Below are positions 17,218 to 25,315 of a stretch of 64,000 bases of DNA, piece by piece (positions within the stretch are counted from its first letter, which is position 1; every line of letters starts with the position of its first letter). The notes beneath the pieces are model-generated. The model was not told where the DNA came from. It did no database searches and was given only the letters and a program-made list of their open reading frames with translations. The position numbers and the translations under genes are program-made. Origin of the DNA: DASXMT01 sp963781305 (GTDB lineage: Bacteria > Actinomycetota > Acidimicrobiia > Acidimicrobiales > RAAP-2); assembly GCA_963781305.1 (NCBI GenBank), contig CAWAFL010000001.1, positions 372,001 to 436,000 of the forward strand, in the 5' to 3' direction.

Positions 17218-18461
17218 ACCTGGGCAGCAGCTGCGATGACGTGCTCGGGGGCCACGCGAGGCGGCTCCTTCCGAGCCAGCGCGGCAGCCACGGCGGGTGC
17301 CAGGCGCTCGGCCTTGGCCGCCTCCCGGTCCGCCTCCTCCTCGTGAAACTCGGGCATGACCTCCCGGGCGAACAGCTCCAGCGATTCACAGATGTGTTCG
17401 TGCCGATTGCGGCCGGCTTGGCTGACCAGGATCAGCTGATCGATGCCGGCATCGGCGTAGCTGCGGCACAGGTCGCGGATCTGAGCCGGGGTGCCGATGG
17501 CCCCTCGCAGCGCCCCGAGGCCGCCCTCGAGCCGCTGGGCCCCCAACGGCTGGCCGGTTCGGGCGCCGACGTTGCGGTCGAAGCCCCACTGCGACCGATT
17601 GGCGCCGAACTCCTCCCAGATGTTGGTCACCGCCGGGACGTGCTGGCCGAACACGTAATAGTGAGCCAAGGAGTACCCGAAGAAGTGCCCGCCGTCCAGG
17701 CCTCGCTCGATGGCCGTCTCCTCGTCCTCGTGGCACATGAAGGGCACGACACAGGCCACCTGCGGGTTCACGGCGAACCCGCCGGGAACGCACGCCTCAG
17801 AGGCGATGGTGGCGTAGTAGTCGTCCACCCACGCCCGGGCCTCCTCCGGCTCGATGAAAGAGAACGACAAGGCCCCGATGCCCTTGGTGGCAGCCAGATG
17901 GATCGTCTCCCTCCGGCTGCAGGCCACCCACAACGGTGGGTGGGGCTTCTGCAGCGGCTTGGGCACGACGTTGCGCGGCGGCATCGAGAGGTACTGGCTC
18001 TGCCAGCCAGCAAACGGGGTCTCGACCATCATGCGGGTCACCACATCGAGCGCTTCGGACCACTGCTCTCGCTTGGTCGCCCGCTCGACGTTGAACCCCT
18101 CGAGCTCTGCTGTGGACGAGGACTCGCCCGTGCCGAACTCCACCCGCCCGTCGGATACGAGATCGAGGGTGGCCACCCGCTCGGCCACCCGAGCCGAGTG
18201 ATTGAACCCCTGCGGCAGCTGGATGATCCCGTGACCCAGCCGGATGCGGCTCGTCCGTTGGCTGGCCGCCCCCAAGAAGACCTCGGGCGCGCTGGAGTGG
18301 GAGTACTCCTCCAGGAAATGATGCTCGACCTCCCACATGAAGTCGATGCCCAGCCGGTCGGCCAGCTCCACCTGTTCGAGCGCATCGACCAGCAAACGGT
18401 GCTCGGCGTCCTCGTCCCAGGGTCGGGGCAGCTGGTGCTCGTAGAAGATGCCGAACTTCAA
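17214..18461 (-). CDS. LLM-class flavin-dependent monooxygenase
   Basis: 415 residues of the bacterial-luciferase alpha-like branch: MKFGIFYEHQLPRPW at the start, FMWEVEHHFLEEYSHSSAPE near 41-60, LGHGIIQLPQGFNHSARVAE near 75 and GRVEFGTGESS near 105. This branch normally uses FMNH2 and oxygen rather than F420. The C-terminal helix is Ala/Glu-rich. It is 59 bp downstream of the enoyl-CoA hydratase and overlaps the next LLM gene by four bases, so the pair is co-translated. Substrate unknown. Confidence 0.88.
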   Translation of the reverse strand: MKFGIFYEHQLPRPWDEDAEHRLLVDALEQVELADRLGIDFMWEVEHHFLEEYSHSSAPEVFLGAASQRTSRIRLGHGIIQLPQGFNHSARVAERVATLDLVSDGRVEFGTGESSSTAELEGFNVERATKREQWSEALDVVTRMMVETPFAGWQSQYLSMPPRNVVPKPLQKPHPPLWVACSRRETIHLAATKGIGALSFSFIEPEEARAWVDDYYATIASEACVPGGFAVNPQVACVVPFMCHEDEETAIERGLDGGHFFGYSLAHYYVFGQHVPAVTNIWEEFGANRSQWGFDRNVGARTGQPLGAQRLEGGLGALRGAIGTPAQIRDLCRSYADAGIDQLILVSQAGRNRHEHICESLELFAREVMPEFHEEEADREAAKAERLAPAVAAALARKEPPRVAPEHVIAAAAQV

Positions 18462-18520
18462 CGGTCCCCCACGAAGCTCCCCGAGCGTTTCATGACGCGT
18501 TCCCCCACCAGGACCACCGG

Positions 18521-19333
18521 CTACCGACCTTCGAAGTTGGGGCTGCGCTTCTCCAGGAATGCTCGGGGCCCTTCCCGGGCGTCATGGCTGCTCATCACCG
18601 GCATCCCGATGGCCATCTCCGGACCGAAGGCATCGCCTTCGGGGATGCCGTCGGCAGCGAGGACCGAGGCCTTGATTGCCTGGACGGCGAGCGGGCCGTT
18701 GGCTGCGATCCGTTCGGCGATCGAGCGCGCCTTGGCCAGCGCCTCGCCGTCGGGCACCACGTGGCCGATGAGGCCGATCTCCTTGGCCTTGGCCGCGCTG
18801 ATCGGGTCACCCACCAACAGGATTTCCATCGCCTCGGTCCAGGGAATCTGGCGGGGCAGCCGGATGGTGGAGGCCGACATGGGGAAGAGCCCGCGCTGCA
18901 CTTCTGAGATGGCGATCCTGGCGCTCTCGCCGGCCACCCGGATGTCGGTGGCCTGCAGGATCTCGGTCCCACCGGCGTAGCAGTAGCCCTCGACCGCAGC
19001 CAGGAGGGGCTTCTTCGTGCGGTACTGCTTCAAGAACCCCTTGAAGATGATGGACCCGTCGGTTCTGATCCGTTCCTCGAACTCGTCGGCCGGAGGCTCC
19101 CCTCGGGCCATGGCGCCGACCAACCGGTCCAGGTCAGCCCCGGCCGAAAAGCCCCCCGCGGCTCCGGTCAGGATGGCCACACGGACCTCGTCGTCTCCGT
19201 CGATGAGGTCCCAGGCATCGGATAGGCGGCACAGGACCTCGGCATTGAAGGCATTGCGCTTGGCCGGGCGATTCAGCGTGACGGTGACGACGTGGCCGTC
19301 CTGCTCCACCAGCACCGCGGGTTCGGCCGTCAT
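18521..19333 (-). CDS. Enoyl-CoA hydratase/isomerase family protein
   Basis: 270 residues of the crotonase fold. VTVTLNRPAKRNAFNAE (near 16-32) precedes the first oxyanion loop GGFSAGADLD, and the second loop appears as AAVEGYCYAGGTEIL near 110; ISEVQRGLFPMSAST follows. One of the usual catalytic Glu positions is Gly-Thr-Glu in this subgroup. ATG 19333 overlaps the upstream thiolase stop by four bases. In this operon it probably hydrates an unsaturated acyl-CoA before C-C cleavage; that is inference. Confidence 0.9.
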   Translation of the reverse strand: MTAEPAVLVEQDGHVVTVTLNRPAKRNAFNAEVLCRLSDAWDLIDGDDEVRVAILTGAAGGFSAGADLDRLVGAMARGEPPADEFEERIRTDGSIIFKGFLKQYRTKKPLLAAVEGYCYAGGTEILQATDIRVAGESARIAISEVQRGLFPMSASTIRLPRQIPWTEAMEILLVGDPISAAKAKEIGLIGHVVPDGEALAKARSIAERIAANGPLAVQAIKASVLAADGIPEGDAFGPEMAIGMPVMSSHDAREGPRAFLEKRSPNFEGR

Positions 19334-20484
19334 CGGTAGGCAGGCTGCAGGTCGGAGCTGACAATCCACATGGCGAAGTACTGGGCGGCACCGCCGTAGG
19401 CATGGCCCAGCGCCACCCGCGCCCCGTCGACCTGGTAGTCACCGCCGCGCTCACGCACCTGGTTGGCCGCTTCGAGGCATCGGATCAGGCCCGAGGCGCC
19501 GATCGGGTTCGAGGACAGGACACCGCCCGAGGCGTTGACCGGGAACGACCCGGTGATCTCGGTGTCGCCGTTATCGGTCAAGCGCCAGCCCTCGTTGATC
19601 GGGGTCAGCAGGAGTCCCTCGAGCCACATGGGCTCGTACCAGGAGAAGGGCACGTAGATCTCGGCGCAGTCGATCTGGCCGCGAGGATCGGTGATGCCGG
19701 CCTCTTTGTAGAGGGCGGCCGAACAATCCACCCCGGCTTGGGGGCGGACGGCGTCGCGCCCGGGGAACTGACCGAACTCGGTGCGCTTGGCGTGGGCGAT
19801 GACCCACGCCGGCTTCCCCGGACTCGTGCGGGCGACGTCCTCGCTGGCCAGGACGATCGCCGCCGCTCCGTCGGAGGAGGGGCACGACTCCAGGAAATGG
19901 AGCGGGTCCCACAGCATCGGGGAGTCCCGCACCTTCTCGATGGTGATGTCCGGGATGCGCAAGTGGGCATGGGGGTTGCGGAGGGCGTTCTGTCTGTCCT
20001 TGACCGCCACCTTCCAGCCAATGTCCTCCGGCGCCCCGGAACGCTCGATGTAGCTGCGAATCCAGGGGGCGAAGGTGCCACCGGCGCCCTGGCCGCCCGA
20101 CTTTCCACCGGAGAGGGCCCAAGTGGCGTTGCCCTCGGACTGCTTCTCGTAGCAGACGACGAGAACCCTGTCGTAGCGGCCCGACTCGACCATGGTGGTC
20201 CCGGTAATGGCCGTGGCCGCCCCCACCGATCCGGCAGTGTGGACCCGGTGGATGGGCTTGCCCACCGCGCCCAGGGCATCAGCCAGGGACAGCTCGGGCA
20301 TGACTACGCCCTCGAGGGCGTCAGGAGCCTTGCCGATCACGATGGCGTCGACGTCGGCAAACGTCATGCCCGCATCCTCGAGAGCCTCGATGGCGGCCCA
20401 CCGGACGAGGCCGTCAAGGGTCAGATCGAGCTTCTTTCGGTAGTCGGTCTGACCGGTACCGATCACTGCACATGGGCGCGCCAT
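19330..20484 (-). CDS. Thiolase-fold (Ltp-like) protein lacking the catalytic Cys
   Basis: 384 residues of the SCP2-thiolase/lipid-transfer group. The segment that normally holds the nucleophilic Cys reads HTAGSVGAATA (82-92), with Gly at the Cys position. The GHP loop is replaced by SSNPIGASG, and the C-terminal block is ALGHAYGGAAQYFA. Such Cys-less proteins include Ltp2, a retro-aldolase working with a DUF35 partner in steroid side-chain breakdown. The gene shares one base with the upstream thiolase-like gene and overlaps the hydratase by four bases. A retro-aldolase role is inference from the family and neighbours. Confidence 0.88.
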   Translation of the reverse strand: MARPCAVIGTGQTDYRKKLDLTLDGLVRWAAIEALEDAGMTFADVDAIVIGKAPDALEGVVMPELSLADALGAVGKPIHRVHTAGSVGAATAITGTTMVESGRYDRVLVVCYEKQSEGNATWALSGGKSGGQGAGGTFAPWIRSYIERSGAPEDIGWKVAVKDRQNALRNPHAHLRIPDITIEKVRDSPMLWDPLHFLESCPSSDGAAAIVLASEDVARTSPGKPAWVIAHAKRTEFGQFPGRDAVRPQAGVDCSAALYKEAGITDPRGQIDCAEIYVPFSWYEPMWLEGLLLTPINEGWRLTDNGDTEITGSFPVNASGGVLSSNPIGASGLIRCLEAANQVRERGGDYQVDGARVALGHAYGGAAQYFAMWIVSSDLQPAYR

Positions 20485-21548
20485 CAGTCATCTCCCTGGA
20501 GGACACAGATCAAGTTCTGCTGGAGGCATGCGCCGCTCGACGCATGAGCCAGGCCCCGTTGGGCCGAGCCATCGGCAATCCGGTTGGCCACCTCGATGAC
20601 CCGGACCAGACCGGTGGCCATCACCGGATGGCCGCCCAGCGGCCCCCCCGACGGGTTGACCACGGTGTCGTCGCCCAGTCCCAGCGCCAGGCGCAGGATG
20701 ATCTCCTCGTGGCTGTGGGTCACCATGAGCTCGGCCACATCGAACCTCCCAACTCCACCGACCTTCTCGGCCGCCGATCGGGTCGAGGGCGAGTCGGTCA
20801 GGTCCCGGTAGCCGGGGTGATGGGACTCGATGCGATGCTCGATCCCCTGGATCCATGCCGGTCGCTCGCACAGCTCGCGGGCCCGGTCACCGGCCACCAT
20901 GAGCAGGGCGGCGGCCCCGTCGCCCACCGGCGCCACGTCGTGGGCCCGGAGGGGAGCGGTGTAGTAGGGCTGGCCCAGCAACTGGTCGGCGGTGTCGGAC
21001 CGCCGGACCATGGCGTTGGGGTTGTCGGCGGCGGCCTTCCAGCTGCGTTCGACCACGGCGGCGAAGTCGGCCTCGGTGGCCAGGTTGGCATCGAGCAGGG
21101 CCCGGGCCTGGATGCCGGCCAGGGAGGCGGGATCGAGGCCGAGGGGTGCGGCCAGATAGGGGTCGCCCTGGAGGGCGAAGATCTCGCGGTTGTTGCCGGG
21201 CGAGGATCGCCCCGACCCGATGACCAGGGCCACGTCGATGTCCCCCAGCTGCAGTCGGATCCAGGCCTCGAACAGCGCCCAGGCGCCGTCCATCTCCACG
21301 TGGCTCTCGTACACCGGGGGCCAGGCCCCCACGCCGTCGATGTTCTGAACGAAGGCGAAGGGGGCGCCGGAGAGATAGTCGCAGCTGCCGGCCAGGGTGA
21401 AGTCGATGTCGTGGCGCTCCAGCCCGGTCCGGGCCAGCAGGTCGTTGACGCAGCGCATGATGAGCACCGGCTCGGGGCCGGCGAACGCTTCATAGGCGGG
21501 GGTCTGCGAGACGGCCACGATGGCTACGTCGCGGGAATGATCGGTCAC
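20484..21548 (-). CDS. Second thiolase-fold protein lacking the catalytic Cys
   Basis: 354 residues. The N-terminal half opens with VAIVAVSQTPAYEAFAG, and the nucleophile region reads ESHVEMDGAWAL (81-92), with Glu where thiolases have Cys. The C-terminal half retains THSHEEIILRLALGLG and GGPLGGHPVMATG near 300-325, so the GHP loop is present here but absent in the downstream partner. GTG 21548 overlaps the stop of the DUF35 gene by four bases. The two proteins may form a heteromer with the tandem DUF35 protein. Substrate unknown. Confidence 0.87.
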   Translation of the reverse strand: MTDHSRDVAIVAVSQTPAYEAFAGPEPVLIMRCVNDLLARTGLERHDIDFTLAGSCDYLSGAPFAFVQNIDGVGAWPPVYESHVEMDGAWALFEAWIRLQLGDIDVALVIGSGRSSPGNNREIFALQGDPYLAAPLGLDPASLAGIQARALLDANLATEADFAAVVERSWKAAADNPNAMVRRSDTADQLLGQPYYTAPLRAHDVAPVGDGAAALLMVAGDRARELCERPAWIQGIEHRIESHHPGYRDLTDSPSTRSAAEKVGGVGRFDVAELMVTHSHEEIILRLALGLGDDTVVNPSGGPLGGHPVMATGLVRVIEVANRIADGSAQRGLAHASSGACLQQNLICVLQGDD

Positions 21549-22528
21549 TGGGTGAACTCCCGAAGTTGGTTGGCGTCGGCATCGGGCTCGCCGGTCGGGT
21601 CCCATCGCTCGATGACGCCATCGAGGGAGACCGAGCGGTTGTCGATACCGGTCAGATCACGCTCCCCCTCCGGTCGCCAGACCGCCTGGAGCCGCAGGCC
21701 CACCCGGATGTCTTCTTCTTCCAGGTTGCGGATGTCGACGCTGATGAGGGGCGAGTCGCTCCCGTCCAGGAGGATCGAGGCCCGGATGTAGGGCTTGGTC
21801 TCCTTCTGGCCGTAGTAGTCGACGGGGGTGATGACGGTGAACGAGGTCACCGTGCCTCGGTCGGCCACAGCCAGCTCGTCGTCCTCACCCATCTCGACCC
21901 GTTCCAGCGGGTCGTAGCCCCGGCCGGGCACGTAGACCTTGCCCGAGGCCGGCGAGCGCTGGCCGATGAACCGACCATCGAGGAGGCCCTGGGCGAAACG
22001 GGCCCGATGGGCGTACAGCGGCTCCCGGTAATGCAGCGAGATGAGCTGCACGATGTCGCTCACCGGTTCGGACCCCTCGACGCGGGGGGTGAGCTCGCCG
22101 CGATCCACGGGAACGAAATGGAAGTCGGTGACCGAACCCGACCGCTCTTCATGGAACTGGACGGCCACTCGCATGCCGGTGGACATATCGTCGATCGAAC
22201 CCGTGTCCACGGCGTGGGCCATGGGAGAGGCGGTGCCGTCCAGGAGGACGAGGGCAAAGGCGAAGGGATGATCGAAGGGGTGTGAGGATGTGGGATCGGC
22301 CACCCAGGTCCACGAAGTGACCGTGCCCTCGGTGGCCACCTCGACCAGCTCGGAGTCGAGGCCCCGGGCCGTGGCGGGGTCGTACTCGAGCGGCGGGCAC
22401 AGGACCTCGTCCCCGTTTCGGTTGCCCAACAGGCGTCCATCGCGCAGCCCGGTCAGGAACTGGCCGAGCAAGGGTCCCGTCGTGCGAGTGTACGGATACT
22501 CGAGCAGGAGGTCTACGTCCGGAAGCAT
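21545..22528 (-). CDS. Tandem DUF35 OB-fold protein with degenerate zinc ribbons
   Basis: 327 residues containing two copies of the rubredoxin-like plus OB-fold unit known as DUF35: one around 20-135 (FLTGLRDGRLLGNRNGDEVL ... FALVLLDG) and one around 175-300 (FAQGLLDGRFIGQRS ... ASILLDG). Relatives have four zinc-binding Cys in each ribbon; here the first has a single Cys and the second none, with QRSPASGKVYVP where QRCPSCGK would be expected. DUF35 proteins bind acyl-CoA and dock on thiolase-fold enzymes. ATG 22528 is preferred to a TTG at 22546. It is the first gene of the operon. Confidence 0.87.
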   Translation of the reverse strand: MLPDVDLLLEYPYTRTTGPLLGQFLTGLRDGRLLGNRNGDEVLCPPLEYDPATARGLDSELVEVATEGTVTSWTWVADPTSSHPFDHPFAFALVLLDGTASPMAHAVDTGSIDDMSTGMRVAVQFHEERSGSVTDFHFVPVDRGELTPRVEGSEPVSDIVQLISLHYREPLYAHRARFAQGLLDGRFIGQRSPASGKVYVPGRGYDPLERVEMGEDDELAVADRGTVTSFTVITPVDYYGQKETKPYIRASILLDGSDSPLISVDIRNLEEEDIRVGLRLQAVWRPEGERDLTGIDNRSVSLDGVIERWDPTGEPDADANQLREFTQ

Positions 22529-22784
22529 GCGTCGGTACGCTAGCAACCCGACCGGCCGGTTCGCTGTGGCACTGTTCGCGACCAGACGCCATCAGCTTCC
22601 GGCCTTGTCCTGCGCGACGTGCCGGTGCCGTTATGCATCAAATGCCGGCCTCTTGTCCATGGGCTGAGCCCCTGAGCTGTCCACCAGGCGACGGTCACCA
22701 AGGTTGGCCGGCACGACGGGGGGCCTACGCTGGCGGTGGCGAGCGGGTCGGCGGAGCTCTGGGGAGCTCTGGGAAGGAGCGAGA

Positions 22785-23540
22785 ATGACGAACAGCGAAC
22801 AGCGAGGTTCCGTACGCGTCGAGCCCGGCGGAAAGCGAGTCCGCGCCTACCTTCAGGGGCAGCTGGTGGCCGACACGCTGCGACCGCTCCTGGTGTGGGA
22901 GCTCCCCTACTACCCCACGTACTACCTGCCGCTCGACGACGTGCGCGCCGAGCTCATTCCCACCGGCGAAATCCATCACTCACCCAGCCGGGGTGATGGC
23001 CGTATCCACGACGTCACGGTGGGCGAAGCCACGGCCAAGGGAGCAGCGCAGACCTTTCCCGAGTCTCCGATCGTCGAGCTCCGCACGTCTATCCGACTGG
23101 ACTGGCCGGCCATGGATGAGTGGTTCGAGGAAGACGAGCCGATCTATGTCCACCCGCGCGATCCCTACAAGCGGGTCGACATTCTGGCCAGCTCCCGACA
23201 CGTGGTCGTCGAGGTCGGTGGTCAGATCGTCGCCGACTCCCGCCAACCGCGCATCCTGTTCGAGACGGGGTTGCCCCCTCGCTACTACGTGCCCTTGACC
23301 GACGTCCGCATGGAGCACCTACGACCATCGTCAACCCAAACCCAGTGCCCCTACAAGGGCACGGCCACGTACTGGTCGCTGGTCGTCGACGGCTCGGAGT
23401 ACGAGGACGTGGTGTGGATCTACCGGTCCCCCCTGGCCGAGAGCCAAAAGGTCGCCGGCCTGGCCTGCTTCTACAACGAGAAGGTCGACATCATCCTGGA
23501 CGGTGTTCGACAGGACAGACCTCGGACCCACTTCAGTTGA
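22785..23540 (+). CDS. Tandem DUF427 protein
   Basis: 251 residues with two DUF427 domains. Each begins with a strand pair of the form KRVRAYLQGQLVADTLRPLL (near 15) or RHVVVEVGGQIVADSRQPRI (near 145), followed by LPPRYYVPLTDVRMEHL-type and CPYKGTATYWSLVVDG-type blocks. The function of the family is unknown. GGAAGGAG sits six bases before ATG 22785. It is divergent from the DUF35-thiolase operon; the 256-bp gap holds no gene and presumably both promoters. Confidence 0.88.
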   Translation: MTNSEQRGSVRVEPGGKRVRAYLQGQLVADTLRPLLVWELPYYPTYYLPLDDVRAELIPTGEIHHSPSRGDGRIHDVTVGEATAKGAAQTFPESPIVELRTSIRLDWPAMDEWFEEDEPIYVHPRDPYKRVDILASSRHVVVEVGGQIVADSRQPRILFETGLPPRYYVPLTDVRMEHLRPSSTQTQCPYKGTATYWSLVVDGSEYEDVVWIYRSPLAESQKVAGLACFYNEKVDIILDGVRQDRPRTHFS

Positions 23541-23555
23541 CACTGGTCTGAGAGG

Positions 23556-23690
23556 CTCGGGCTTATGGGCTCGGGCTTAGGGGCTCGGGCTTAGGGGCTC
23601 GGCTTTTAGGGGACTCGACCCAGGAGGCTCGGCTTGGGTGCTCCGCTCCTGAGAGCCTCGACGGGCTCAGCTAAGACTCGGGCTCAGGTC
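23556..23690. repeat. Irregular GGCTCGGGCTTAGG repeats between convergent genes
   Basis: GGGCTCGGGCTTA-type units (about 16 bp) recur from 23566 to 23615, then degenerate to GAGGCTCGGCTTGGG and GGGCTCAG. The last unit contains the TGA stop (23684-23686) of the histidine phosphatase. Confidence 0.75.
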
Positions 23691-24379
23691 AGAGGGGCTG
23701 CCCGGGTGGTCAAGCCGGCCCCCAGGTGGGCTGTGTCGTTGAACCGCCGGATAGCCCACCGCTCCTTGGTGATCACCACGTGAGAGATCGAAGCGTTGTC
23801 GGCACCGTTGAAGGAAAAAGGTAGGGAATGCGAAGCTTGGGCCAGAACTTCGCCGATCGTGCCGCCGTGGGAGAAGGCCACGACACGCTGGTCGGGGTGA
23901 GCGGCAGCGATCCGCTCGATCGCAGCCCGAACTCGCTGAGTCAACGCTGCCGCAGATTCGGCTCCGGGAATGACGTCCCAGCGCTGCTCTTCGTACATGC
24001 GGAGGGTAATAGGGTCCTGCTCGATCACCTTCTGGCGGAAGAGACCGCCCTCCCATTCGCCGAGGAACACCTCCCTCAAGTCCGGTTCGACCACCGGGGT
24101 CAGGGAGAGCCGGCGCGCCAGGGGTTCGGCTGTTTGGACTGTTCGCCGAAGCGAACTGACATAGATGGCGTCGATTCGCTCCTCGGACAGGCGTTCACAG
24201 ACGAGGTCGGCCTGTTGCCGACCCTCGGGCGACAGCGCCGGGTCCCCCTGTCCATTGACCAGGTCAAAGTCCTGGCCTTCGACGGCCGGCTCGGATTCCC
24301 CATGGCGCACGAGGAGCACCTCGGTCGAGCCCGGCGGCGGCTGGAATCGAAACTGTCGATAGGTGCGGGGAGCGTCCAT
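23684..24379 (-). CDS. Histidine phosphatase family protein
   Basis: 231 residues of the phosphoglycerate-mutase-like superfamily. The catalytic LVRHGES is at about 23-29, the second block is SSLRRTVQTAEPLA near 74, the general acid/base Glu lies in EVFLGEWEGG near 102, and the second catalytic His is in FSHGGTIGEV near 165. It probably removes phosphate from a small metabolite; substrate unknown. ATG 24379 gives a normal N-terminus; the frame is open further upstream over the divergent gene and was not used. Confidence 0.9.
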   Translation of the reverse strand: MDAPRTYRQFRFQPPPGSTEVLLVRHGESEPAVEGQDFDLVNGQGDPALSPEGRQQADLVCERLSEERIDAIYVSSLRRTVQTAEPLARRLSLTPVVEPDLREVFLGEWEGGLFRQKVIEQDPITLRMYEEQRWDVIPGAESAAALTQRVRAAIERIAAAHPDQRVVAFSHGGTIGEVLAQASHSLPFSFNGADNASISHVVITKERWAIRRFNDTAHLGAGLTTRAAPLT

Positions 24380-24500
24380 CGCAGCCGAGCGTAGAGGATT
24401 GTTTGGTCCGCGGAGATCGGCGCTCTGGTCCCGGGCGCGACTGGCGTCAGACAATCCAGCCGATAGCCTTGGAGATTCCGATTGCCTACTCCGGGAGCCC

Positions 24501-25313
24501 ATGCCCCAGTCACCCCCTGATTCGACGCGGACGCCATCTTCGACGTCGGAGGATCCCCCCAAGCTGACCGTCAGCCCCATCCAGGTCATGGCCAGCGCCC
24601 TGGCCTCGGTGTCGGCGGCCGTCGTGGCGTCGCTCTTTAACGTGACGGGAACGATCCTCGGAACGGTGTTGGTCAGCGTGATCGCCACCACGGGAGCCGC
24701 CGTCTACAGCGCGTCGATGCGGCGTGCCCACGCACGAATACGGCGGGCGTCCAAGCAGCGTCCAGTCCTGCCCTCCACCGAGCCTCGACCCTACCCACCG
24801 CCACGCGGCGACAAGGAAGTTCCCACCGCTCTGGCCGGTCTCGCCAATCTCGGCAATACCGATCAGGGCGCCCGGTCCGCGCGGCGTCCGCAACAGCGGA
24901 ACTGGCGCAACGTGCGTGTGCCTGTCGTGGGCGCCATCGTCGCCGTACTGGTGATCGCCATCGTGTCGTTGACCGTCATCGAGCTGATCGCACAAAGGCC
25001 CATTTCAGCAGTGGTGCGGGGCCAGTCCGGTTCGGGACAGACCTTCTTCGGCGGCGGTAGCGGGACCAAGACAACAACGACGACGACCACCACTACAGTG
25101 ACGACGACAACGACGCCGACGAGCACAACGTCGCCCAACGGGACGACCCCGACTACTTCTCGCCAGTCATCTGGCGCCACCGCGCCGTCCACTACGACGA
25201 CCACTACGACACCGCAGGGCAGCACGACGACCACGTCTGGTGCGGGCGCCACGTCCGGTGCGGGGGCCTCGGGCGACTCGGGCGATCAGACCACTCCGAC
25301 TACTGCGAAATAG
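24501..25313 (+). CDS. Hypothetical membrane protein with Thr-rich tail
   Basis: 270 residues, not matched to a known family. Segment 30-68 is hydrophobic (one or two membrane passes), 70-135 is basic, a clear membrane segment spans about 138-160 (VPVVGAIVAVLVIAIVSLTV), and residues 185-270 are almost only Thr, Ser, Gly and Pro, with long Thr runs. The topology suggests a short internal loop and an exposed, possibly glycosylated Thr-rich tail. A GGGAG lies just upstream of ATG 24501. The stop is two bases from the convergent dprA stop. Confidence 0.8.
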   Translation: MPQSPPDSTRTPSSTSEDPPKLTVSPIQVMASALASVSAAVVASLFNVTGTILGTVLVSVIATTGAAVYSASMRRAHARIRRASKQRPVLPSTEPRPYPPPRGDKEVPTALAGLANLGNTDQGARSARRPQQRNWRNVRVPVVGAIVAVLVIAIVSLTVIELIAQRPISAVVRGQSGSGQTFFGGGSGTKTTTTTTTTTVTTTTTPTSTTSPNGTTPTTSRQSSGATAPSTTTTTTTPQGSTTTTSGAGATSGAGASGDSGDQTTPTTAK

Positions 25314-25315
25314 GG

